64,000 bases of DNA from Ligula intestinalis. Taxonomy: Eukaryota; Platyhelminthes; Cestoda; Diphyllobothriidea; Diphyllobothriidae. Shown one piece after another: positions 44,906-54,709 of the stretch. The stretch is from the NCBI GenBank assembly GCA_036362985.1, contig JAYGXS010000001.1, forward strand, positions 18,288,007 through 18,352,006. The letters run 5' to 3'. The position numbers and the translations under genes were made by a program. Under the pieces are notes generated by a model. It was not told where the DNA came from and made no database searches. It worked only from the letters and a program-made list of their open reading frames with translations. Positions within the stretch are counted from its first letter, which is position 1, and every line of letters starts with the position of its first letter.

Positions 44906-47900
44906 TAAGACACGGATGTTCGCTTGTATTGGCAAACAATTTAAGTTTTGGAAATTATGTTTAGCTAACCTGCGACGTTTTTTGCACAGAAGGCGGTAAC
45001 AAAAAGGTTTCGTCACATTTGTTTTAACGCACCACTCACGTTGGCCAATAGGCAAAGTGGCTGCATATGTTAAGAAGGGCTTATTGAATGAAAATGATAT
45101 AAACGTATACTTGATTGCAAACTATACGTTCAGCTTTCGCATTATTCAGAAACGCAACAGACAGAAAAATAATGAATATTTCAGAAAACAGCGACATATA
45201 TGACAAGTCTTTTTTGCATTTGCTTCTTTATAACCGATCGTAAAATTTATCCACTTGTCCGTAAAATAACCTATTAGAAAAAAAATAGTCAATTTTTTTT
45301 CATTTTCAGTTCAATGGAATTGTTGATCTTCAGGTATATTTCAAAAAATATCAAAAGTCCCTAATTTTATTTTGAAAAAAGGTAATTTATACAGACATTC
45401 GTCAGCTTAATATATAATTCAAGCACTTTTTAAACTGTAAATCTAGTATTAAACTTATTTTATTAATCTTAGGAGTAACAATTTTCGAATTGCGTTGGGG
45501 GCGTTATTTTTTCTCGGAACTGTGGTAGGCTGTTTTGAAGCATTTCTAACTATGATATACATGGCCGTTTTCATGAGAATTAATTTTAAAAGCATTTTTC
45601 GCCAAATGCGCTTTATGTATAGCTTATCTTAAAGGGCTTGATGTAAGCGTCGAACAAAAGCGCAATTTAGGACTCAACACATGAAGACACTAAAAACGCT
45701 GGAAATTGTACTAGACGTTATTGGACGATATTCAATAAATAGTTGTCCACTAATTGTGATGTGTATAAAATATTTTGATTCAAGAAAAGTTGTTTTTTAT
45801 ATAAAAATTAACTCTATTCCATTTTCAACTTAACCCAATTTTTATTTTTTGTTCTCATTTATAGCTATTTTACGTCTCCAGAACTTGGGTTTTACCGGAA
45901 AATTTTTTTCTCCTAACAAATGCTCAGTTCTTCTTATATTTCTTTCAAGTTTTAAATTTGCCCAATGTCGTTCATTATTATTGCCAAGTTTTCGTGAATG
46001 CATTCACCCCGGTAAGCGAGGAATGATGAAACTTTTACAAACTTAGGCCTGTTGCATGCAGCACTCGCCATTCTCTACTTTACCAACAGGTAAACATATT
46101 TATCTGCACTACCATGATGTGCAGCACAGAGTTGGCCTCGTCCGACACAACGGTCATATTGTCATGTAGATATAAAAGCAAAACCTCGAGAAACCGTCAG
46201 TGGTTTAGTAAACAGCTTGCATCATTATCCAAGTCCTCCTATTCGACCGTGCGGTCGGCCTTTCGGAAGTACGGCATCAATCCGAGACGGCTAGACACAT
46301 CCCTACTTTAAAGTAGAAAAAATAATTGCATCGTCGAAGTAAACGATGTATTCTTATCTACCAGTAATCAGTAGTTCCTTGATGGACGAGACTATAACGC
46401 ACACCGCACTCTGGTGGATGCGTGACATTGACGGCAAATGTTACTTGCAAATGGTACAGAGTACCATTGTTGGCGGCTGATGCTCGTCCCTTTTTGTCGG
46501 CATGTACAGAGTCCAATGAAAGGTTTATGAGGGTTCTTGAGGAGCCATTACTTGCGAATTGGTCAGGTAGATGCAAAAAATCGTGTGCTTAGTCCTTAGG
46601 GAATTACGGTGCGCTTTGGTTAAATGGGAGCGTCCTAACATGGTTGCGTTTTTTCGTCGCCGGATCCTTACCTGAAAGAGCAATCTATACGTTTTGTATC
46701 CATAGTTTTTCTGTACACTATGATGTTGAGTTCAAAATTTTCTCTACTCATTCCGGGAAAAGGCATAAGAATGCTCGCAAAAGAAGTATATTCGCCAGAC
46801 ATTTCCCATTTTTCCTCGAAGCAGTCATCAGAGACAGTCACAAATTATGAGTTTGTGTGAGGATTCGGGATCGTAGACGACTAAAATTCTTATTCTACCG
46901 ATCGAAATGCCTTTCTAATGAACACCAACATTTCTTATTAAGAAAAATATTTTAAGGTCCTACCTGTACTATTGCCTAGTCTATGTAACAGCCCCCAACA
47001 GAGTAAAAGGAAATCTGACAGCGACAACTAATGATCCGAATATCAGAACATAAAAAAGCCTTTCCAATGTATTTAGTTTGTGTGCAATTTTTCATCAGTG
47101 TGAGCGACTCTTCCGCAAAGGACTGATTCTACAAACTTCCTTCCGCATCTAACACACTGAACACTAATAAAGTTTAATTTTACTTCTTTGAGTTAAATTG
47201 ACACTCTGGCCGCATTTCCGCGTAGGTTGAATCTTTAATTGATTCTCAGCTACCTACCGCAGTATGGAAATTGTCGTACGTCCATATTCCTTCGTGGACT
47301 TACCGCAGGGAGATAAATAAGTTAAACTCTAGCACTTGCGAGTTTCACGCCTGGTTTGTTAGGGGAAGAGAAGACATAGGAGGCATGAATAGTAGGAACA
47401 ATTTATTCTGTCCATTAAGAATGGAGAATAGGTAAGAGGAATTTGACTGTCAGACGAGCGAGCCACCGCCGACCACGGTGCCGCGTCTGAAGTAAGGTGA
47501 CCGCGGAAATCACCACAACGCCTGGAGCGGCCTTTATTTGACTCGGTCGTGAAGAGTGATTGGTCAGACGGACAGGCGTCGGCGGCCAGCGCATGTGAAC
47601 TCGTTGGGGGCGATGAGCTTTGGCACACGCTTACCTACGCGGAGTGAGTCACCATGGACTAAACCGGTTAAGCAGGGATGGAAGGCAATCCGGAACTCAC
47701 ACTACAAACATATACAAGACAGCCCATGCTGTTGCACAACGGCGCATGCCAACGAATCTCTGATATAAGCCGCACGATTTTCCCGGCCTCCGGCTTACAC
47801 TTTCCTATGTCATTTATTCGAGCATATTCGTGATCAGAACGCTTCAGTAACAAAAACGGATCAAACGGGGTTGTCCCAGGGCATTCCTCCACTATTTCCC

Positions 47901-49389
47901 CAGCGTCGATTTTCACTTATAAATTTTTTCATTCTCACAGAAATGGTACAAGTTCTTGAATTTCTGCTCAAATAACCGCTTTGGTGGCCTTATTTAATGG
48001 AGAAAATTTCCGTTTACAGGATGAAAACGGTTAGATATAGCGAAGTTGAAATCATATGAATTGGTTGGCGGATGATGATGAACTACTTTGCGAATGGCTA
48101 GCGGTAACGAATTCATTTGAAAAGACTAAATGAACGTAGCAGTATGCGAAAACTGAAAATGTGTGCAAATAACTAACCCTCACATTGGCGAGGAAGAGTG
48201 CTGTCAGCAGTCATTTCACGCCAAAAAAGTTGGACTAACCTTTTCTTAAACAATAATTTATTCCAACAAATGTTCACTACTGCAGCGAGGAGCTGCTGCC
48301 GCGATCGGCGGATCTTCTGCATTATCAATAATTTGGGGAAGATCTGTCTGTCATTATCTGTCACGGTGCGCTAAAAACCGCAGCTTTGAGGGTTGCAAAC
48401 TGAGGGCATATCTCGGACCGCGCAGTCAGCCCAATGTGTGTCTTCTTGTATGGAGTGGCTGATTGGCGAGCTGAGAGTCAGGCTTCAATGGCTCCCACGC
48501 AGGCTCCCAGGCTTAATGGCACTCCCACGCACGCCGGAACCTACCTAGCGAGACATGTTGTTGGGACGCGTATTGGAATGTTGGCCGCGCCAGCCACCTG
48601 CACCCCCTTCCCCCATATACCGTCTTTTGACATTGAATGCAGGCATAGGAGTGATGAGAGAGTGGCGTAGATTCTGCGAGTCTACTTTCACTATAATCCA
48701 GCTTGAGTCACCGAGCTTGCCTGCAGTTTGCTGAAGCTCGCGGTGGACATCGTAGAAATCGACGGTCGAACTTTTAGTAGCAAAGGTAAGCTGGCATATG
48801 GAAATCAAAATAATCCATTATTGCATCAGATGCGCCATTTCAAATAAAATCCATACGCCTAACAATTCTAGGGCTACCAACAAAAGTCGATCACAAGGTA
48901 AAAAGGTTTTTCTTTGCTCGACATGATGTCAAGCATTTTCGTGGATAAACTGTACGTTCTGAGCGCCTGTTCAAAGGCACAGAAAAACGTACTAAAGGAC
49001 CCAGAGCTCTCCAATCTACCTTACTAGGGACAACTCCGAAAAAAGTGGGAAGAACCGAACATAAGAACTGGAACTCTGTCCTCGGTCAATCAAAATGCAG
49101 ATTGGCTTAACAAGAGTAGACATAAGTAACTTCAGATGAATTTGAACTCAGAAGACGGATAGCTTTGAAGAGCCCCCAAGTAGGTAGATACATGATTTCA
49201 GTGATTAAGTACGACTAGGATTTCTACTTTATTGACGTAAGTACATTCTATTTCTCAACTGGGTGAAACTAAAAACCATACCCCCTTTAGAATAAAGTGT
49301 GTATCTCATTGTGGAACAGAAGAAAGTTTAGGCGAAAGTTCGCATCACAGGTATGTGTGTAGATAGAGGAGTAGGCTTTGTGATCACCG
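44906..49389. other. 4.5-kb stretch without a recognised gene
   Basis: Mostly AT-rich. 46114-46311 (plus) is open for 65 codons (SRNRQWFSKQLASLSKSSYS) but has no family I recognise. 47360-47930 and 48430-48700 are locally GC-rich with repeat-like composition. On the minus strand an AATAAATTGTTCC near 47395 follows a GC-rich block, which could be an LTR or gene end; I cannot decide. Confidence 0.3.
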
Positions 49390-49965
49390 GAATCAAGCAT
49401 TTATTTGTCTGAGCTTTCGGGCTCTTTCTAGAGCCCAACATCAGAGATAAAAGGCGCGAACGAAAGACAAGCAACACTTGTAGGACGCAAGGGCCAATCA
49501 ACCGTTATGGAGGGTAGGGGGGAAGGGAAGAGAGGAGGAACAGTCAAGCACCAATGCCATCAGTCCGGAGATGCCAGCGCAGCGCGATGTATGCCGGCGC
49601 CAGATCGATAAATCAACTGACTGAGTTCTCATCCGAGACCCCTTTTTATTATCGGCGTTCGCGATTACCCTCGCAGCTGCGAAATTTAACTCGTCACCAG
49701 TTTCATATGTACGGGCGGTCGCTTGCGATAATGCGTCACCCCGTCATACTGCCAGCTTATGTTCGTATATGCGCGAAACAAGCATACGTCCTGTCTGTCC
49801 TGTGTAGTTTCGGGGACAATTTAAACATGGTATGCGATACACGACGCCCGACTTCTCACTGGGATTTAAACAGTCCTTGATTCGCATAATCCGGCTGCGC
49901 AGAAGCAAGTCAATCTACCCTATCCAAAAGGCCACCAGTTTCGAAAAAAACTGTCAAAATTTGCC
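49390..49965 (-). pseudogene. PLE-B-like copy: GIY-YIG domain and 3' end with hammerhead-like motif
   Basis: Minus strand reads SRIMRIKDCLNPSEKSGVVY, RIPCLNCPRNYTGQTGRMLV, SRIYEHKLAV, a stop, then ARTYETGDELNFAAARVIAN and ADNKKGSRMR. This is a GIY-YIG domain of the PLE-B kind (compare CQNCSAKYAGETGKRLCTRL). The region then runs into a C-rich 3' stretch and the motif at 49402-49450. RT is absent. One or more stops make it a pseudogene. Confidence 0.75.
49402..49450 (-). ncRNA. hammerhead-like motif with a perfect stem II
   Basis: Minus strand has CTGATG followed by TT in place of A, then GGGCTCT-AGAA-AGAGCCC (a perfect 7-bp stem II with a GAA-type loop), GAAA and GCTC. The short stem III would be AGCT, again self-complementary. 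The A to T change at the last core position should reduce or abolish cleavage. Confidence 0.55.
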
Positions 49966-50655
49966 CTGCTGAAGGGAAAATTGCTTCCAATAAGGCGACT
50001 GATTGGTACGTATGCTACCGAACTTAACGACACTACCGCCCAGGCGGGCGTTTTGCCAACTAACGTAAGCCAACTTTGATTACGTTCTAGTTAGCTCGTG
50101 AAAAATTATCAGAGGGCAGTTGGCAGCACTTTTGTAAGCCGAACATCTGCCAGACTAAGTGCAGAAAAGGACGCCGCCGCCACCAAAAATTGACCTTTAA
50201 ATGCCCTTTCAAATCCCCTTGCATGCAGACGACCTGGTTTCTGTGCCGCTGCAACCAGGATGCCAGGCTTGTAGTTCATAGGATTGCGTGATGAATCCAG
50301 TGCTGTCCCGGTGGCGAACAAGCACTAACCAGTTAGTCCGCTGCTTGACCCAAAGTTGGACTGCATCCTTCCCCGCTGACCGATCTCATGAAATGTTAAC
50401 TAAAAGTTGGAAGTGCGTTGGGCGGAAATTACGTGGGGTTGTTGTATAATTAATTATGGTATGACACAATCCTGAACTAGTACAGTCACGTCAGGATGCC
50501 GGCTTTTTAATGCACGCCTTTTCAGGAGTCAGCGAAACACACATTCGGCAAAAACGACTGCCGAAGTAGTGCTTTCTCGCACTGATTTGGTAGCAACTGC
50601 GGTCTCCATCAAATGTTCTACTCAAAACGGGTTTCCATCCCCCCCCCCATAATTG

Positions 50656-51594
50656 AAAGCCCGAGCTGACGTGACATTAGCGTTTAGAGGTTAGTGCACC
50701 AGTTTGCAGTGCAAAGTAAATCGTACATTTCTATATTCCATTAAGTAAAATCACCCAGTGTTCATAAATTGTGCCACGGGTGTGCATTATATTGTTTACC
50801 TCACGGGCGGCGTTTATTAGCATACAGATGCCATACCATTTGAGTGCACATTTCAGAAATATCACCGATAGTTGTCTTGAAATCGAATTGCGTTGCTGAT
50901 CCGCTCAACAGCACTAATGTCAAATTTTAAATCAACTGAAGGCCTTCTTGCATTTGACAGTTTATCAACAGCGCGAAAAGTTACTACTCGCAACGAGTGT
51001 GAACACCTTGTTACAACACCGCTACTTTAAAGCCCGAGCTACAGTGAAACTTGCGTTTAGAGGTTACAGTGTACCAGTTTTGTCTGCTGTGCAGAGGAAA
51101 CCATACATTCCGATAAACTATTAAGAATAAATCACACAGTGTTCATAAAATGTCCCATTGATGTGCATTAGGTTGTGTTATTCATAAGCGGCTATTATTA
51201 GGATATAGATTCGATACTATTCGAGGGCACGTTTCAGGAATATCACCAATGCTTGTCTTGAAATGGAATCGTGTTGCTAATATCTAACTTTAAATCAACC
51301 GAAAGCATTCTTGCATTTTAGGATTAAGCAAAAACGCGAAAAGTTACTACTCGCAACGAGTGTGAACACCTAGTTACAACACCAGTACTTTAAGGCTCGA
51401 GCTGCCGTGACATTTGCGTTAAAGTGAGCAAGCTGTACATTTGCAGTGCAAAGTAAATTATACATTTCTATATGCCATTAAGTAAAATCACACAGTGTTC
51501 ATAAATTGTGCCCCGGATATGCATTATATTGTTTACCTCACGGGCGGCGTTTATTAGCATACAGATTCCATACCATTTGAGTGCACATTTCAGG
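50656..51594 (+). repeat. tandem repeat array, about 370-bp unit, three units (third split)
   Basis: Units begin at about 50656 (AAAGCCCGAGCTGACG), 51029 (AAAGCCCGAGCTACAG) and 51391 (AAGGCTCGAGCTGCCG). Each has GTGTTCATAAA, GGCGGC-like and CACATTTCAG blocks, then TATCACCGATA and CTCGCAACGAGTGTG. The third unit stops after CACATTTCAGG at 51594, and its missing right half is found at 53871-54032. No coding function is seen. Confidence 0.85.
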
Positions 51595-52380
51595 GTCTTA
51601 GAAAATCTCAAAACTATAAACGTTTAAAATCTAAAAATGCCCTTTCTTCGGGTATAAATTGTGAGGATAGGATTTTGGGAAGCTGATGCAAGATAGTCAA
51701 TAATATAACGCCGTCTAAGTAATCCTCCCTAATGGAAAGCATATTTCGGAGGCTGAATTAATATTTCGTGAGGTCATTTGCAGACTGTACTTTTACAACT
51801 GGGCAGGGTGTTGGTAATATAATGAGACAATGAAATTTGATATGCAACTATGATATATGATATATGGTACTATATGGTAGTTCGACCATCGCAAGCGAAG
51901 ATGTCCAACACTTGCCCGAAAGCAGGTGACTGTAGTCAGGTGTAGTGAAAGTAGACACGCCACGATCTACCCCACACTTATTCTAACCGCTTTGACCGGC
52001 GACAAGGCTGAAGTCGAGATGACCGAAGCAGGCTTCGGCGGAAGCCGCTCTCTCCAATGCAGCCTGAATCGCCGCCTAACTCAGCTTTCAGTGATAGTAG
52101 ACTTTGCACGGGTACTACTGCACTGTCTACCCTCACTCACCTATAGTAGGTGTCTAGCCAGACTTTAGTAAGCCATGACTGGTACTGTCACTACCAATAC
52201 TGCCACTTCTAATACTACTTACTAGGGTGTAGCTTAGTGATAGTATTTGCTGATACTATCACTGACGGCTTTGTAAGTTACAAGTGACGCTGATTAATGT
52301 CAGCTCTGGGCTCATATCCCCTAAATCTCGGCAAGAGGTGTAATAGTACTGGTGCTGGCACTGACGCCACCATTTGTCAG

Positions 52381-52546
52381 AGGTGACGCTGATTAAGCCC
52401 CTTGGTCTTAACGAGGTGCGTGAATCTGGGTTTACTATTCTGGGTAAATACATCCTTGGAGTTTTGAGCACAGCAGCGTCTGCCCTGGTCTTCGCACTCT
52501 CAACTCTATCCATCGAGATGTATGGACTAAGATACTGCTGCTATAG
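52381..52546 (+). CDS. candidate exon a: membrane-spanning segment, unidentified protein
   Basis: Acceptor TTTGTCAG ends at 52380 and a strong donor GTACGT starts at 52547. The frame is open throughout: IKPLGLNEVRESGFTILGKY, ILGVLSTAASALVFALSTLS, IEMYGLRYCCY. The middle is a convincing transmembrane helix followed by a short basic, cysteine-containing edge. It ends in phase 2, which matches the start of candidate exon b at 52886. I do not recognise the family. A possible upstream exon is around 51950-52090 (IYPTLILTALTGDKAEVEMT), with unclear boundaries. Confidence 0.4.
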
Positions 52547-52885
52547 GTACGTGCCTATGCTGAAAGTGCTAATTTCTAGTAACCATGCTTACTTAGGCTA
52601 GTAGATAGTATACTTAAGTACTGCCTGTGTATGCTTTTAAGGAGTCTCACCCAGTATGCATTCCCAGTCCGTGTGAGGTAATAGTGATTAGAATTTGTAT
52701 AACAATAGAGCGTTTGTAACGTAATGCACAAGTCCTACCATGCCCTTATGTCTTGCAGTTTGCCGCCTATAGACTACCTATAGGCTTGCTCCTATATACG
52801 TTGCACACAAACATTAACAGACTTTACGAGATAACAGTGTGAGTAGAAGAAGGTAGTGGTTTAACTCATTCCACTGTATCCCCAG

Positions 52886-53066
52886 GAATACAGTAGACGC
52901 CACGGATCACGCAACATTTTGACACAGGCGAAAGATTGATACTCTTTCGTTAATCGGTATGGACTCAGGTTGTGCTACTGATTATCGTGTATTCTATTCT
53001 GAAAATTATTCCGTCATGATAGAATGCGGGCTTTTTAACGAGCTTCGCTCTGACTACTAGCAAAAA
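52886..53066 (+). pseudogene. candidate exon b, with two stops; duplicated inverted at 53702-53866
   Basis: Acceptor ATCCCCAG ends at 52885, and a GT donor follows at 53067. In the phase set by exon a it reads NTVDATDHATF, stop, HRRKIDTLSLIGMDSGCATD, YRVFYSENYSVMIECGLFNE, LRSDY, stop, QK. The inverted copy has CGA and CAG where this copy has TGA and TAG, so the frame is intact there. This copy keeps the splice acceptor that the other lacks. Likely the cytoplasmic part of the same membrane protein, now a pseudogene here. Confidence 0.4.
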
Positions 53067-53866
53067 GTACCTATTGTAAAAACTGACTACTTAAGCAGGA
53101 TTCATTTTTATCATTGATTTTGACTGCCTTTATACATTCAAATATATCTTATGGAAAACATGCACGAAATTTTTTTCTTGCACTTGTTTTATAGCAAATT
53201 ACGCCTTCTTTAAATGTTATACTGAAAGAAAGGGAAGCTTTCGGTTATAAAAGAGTTGCTCAATGGCCGAATAATTTTCTAACCTAGTGACTGCTACACT
53301 TGAATTCAAGGTTTAAACATTGCGCTCTGTGTACATCCTGTTTAAAGAAAAGTACGTTTCCCCTACTGTTTAAGGAAGAAGTCACATAGTGTCATAAAAT
53401 ATTTAAATAGATGTGGAACATATTTTATGCAGTATAGGCAGCATGAATAAATTGGCACATACGATGTATTATAAATAAACACCACAAAATAAAAAAAGAT
53501 CATGATTAGCTATTTTTATAACCGAAAGCTATCCTTTCTTTCAGTATAAAATTTAAAGAAGGCGTAATTTGCTATCGAACAAGTACAAAAATTATTTTCT
53601 CGTGCATGTTTTCCATAAAATATAGTTTAATTTATAAAGGCAGTCAAAATCAATGATAAAAAGGCATACTACTTAAGTAACCAGTTTTTTTCAATGCATA
53701 CTTTTTGCTGGTAGTCAGAACGAAGCTCGTTAAAAAGCCCGCATCCTATCATGACGCAATAATTTTCAGAATAGACTACACGATAATCAGTAGCACAACC
53801 TGAGTCAATACCGATTAGCGAAAGAGTACCAATCTTTCGCCTGTGTCGAAATGTTGCGTGATCCGT
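52902..53866. repeat. large inverted repeat, about 350-bp arms
   Basis: Left arm 52902-53252 (starting ACGGATCACGCAAC) and right arm 53514-53866 (its complement) enclose 261 bp. The arms are about 90% alike by eye. The right arm ends about 4 bp before the resumed tandem-repeat unit at 53871. Each arm contains candidate exon b and its downstream intron, so the structure is an inverted duplication of genic DNA rather than typical transposon termini. Confidence 0.85.
53702..53866 (-). CDS. inverted partial copy of candidate exon b, open frame
   Basis: Minus strand reads TFRHRRKIGTLSLIGIDSGC, ATDYRVVYSENYCVMIGCGL, FNELRSDYQQK and then GTATGC as a donor. It has no stop, unlike the copy at 52886-53066, but its 5' side is cut at the edge of the inverted repeat so no acceptor is present. 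Confidence 0.4.
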
Positions 53867-53870
53867 ACGT

Positions 53871-54032
53871 ATCACCGATACTTGTCTTGAAATCAAATTG
53901 CGTGGCCGATCCGCTCGACAAGCACTAATATCGAACTTTAAATCAACCGAAAGCCTTCTTGCACTTTACGGCTGATCAAAAGCGCGAAGAGTGACTGCTA
54001 TTCGCAACGAGTGTGACCACCTTATTACAACA
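53871..54032 (+). repeat. right half of the third tandem-repeat unit
   Basis: ATCACCGATACTTGTCTTGA through CGCAACGAGTGTGACCACC continues the unit broken at 51594, leaving about 2.28 kb of foreign DNA in between. Confidence 0.85.
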
Positions 54033-54588
54033 CCTCTACTGCCTTTCTAGGCGAGGAAGCTCAGGCTTTCTAACAAACCAAATCGACTGAGATGCCCACA
54101 TAAGGGGGGGGAAGGTTTATCAGGTCTGTGGGGGCGTGGGGGAGGGGACAACAGGTTGGCAGAAGGGGCGAAGTAGGGAAGACTCGACGCTAGGCGTGAA
54201 GTTAAGAGCATTCTCGTTTCGTTGCCTTAGTGAGGACCCGTCGAGACCTGTTGGTGAATAGATGGACGCGCAAGCAGTCGCGTATCTTCGCCCGCAAGGC
54301 AGAAAATTGAAAAGCGTCGACGCGGAAAAGACAAGGACAAGAAGAGAAAGGCGCATAAGATGTTTTGTTAGAAAAAAAACGCTCTCTCAGTTCGGGACAT
54401 GTGGCTGAGGGGTGCAGGCTCATTTACACTCGCGAAACATGATGTCTCCAGCGTTGACAAAATTCGAGAATGGGTTCCAACGAGATACCTTGGAATAAAA
54501 AAGGAAGACATTTGCCGGTGGAAAGAAATTCTTGTTTTGCCGTTGAATGGAGAATATTGCGGTTTTTACTGAAGTAAACCAGACTAGA
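54033..54588. other. spacer downstream of the SMG5-like gene
   Basis: GC-richer block at about 54100-54420 with overlapping frames on the minus strand; nothing recognised. Confidence 0.35.
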
Positions 54589-54594
54589 TTTATT
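54589..54594 (-). promoter_or_regulatory. polyadenylation signal AATAAA
   Basis: Minus-strand AATAAA lies 57 nt after the stop codon of the SMG5-like gene (TAA 54653-54651), the expected distance for a short 3' UTR. Confidence 0.6.
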
Positions 54595-54650
54595 AGAACA
54601 ACTGTTGCTATCAGTGTGTTCGTTCAGAGTGTTTGACAGTTCTGTGCAAC

Positions 54651-54709
54651 TTAGTATTTACGATAGTATCCGTAAAAGTCAAAACAACGTACACCGGAAA
54701 TATTTACCG
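54651..54709 (-). CDS. SMG5: SMG5-like exon 6 (last), with stop
   Basis: Minus strand: acceptor GTGAGAAAG, then CGGTAAATATTTCC. Phase 1 from exon 5 gives AVNISGVRCFDFYGYYRKY and TAA. Alternative acceptors upstream (after ACATAG near 54800) would keep the same frame and add residues, so the start is less sure than the end. Confidence 0.55.
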
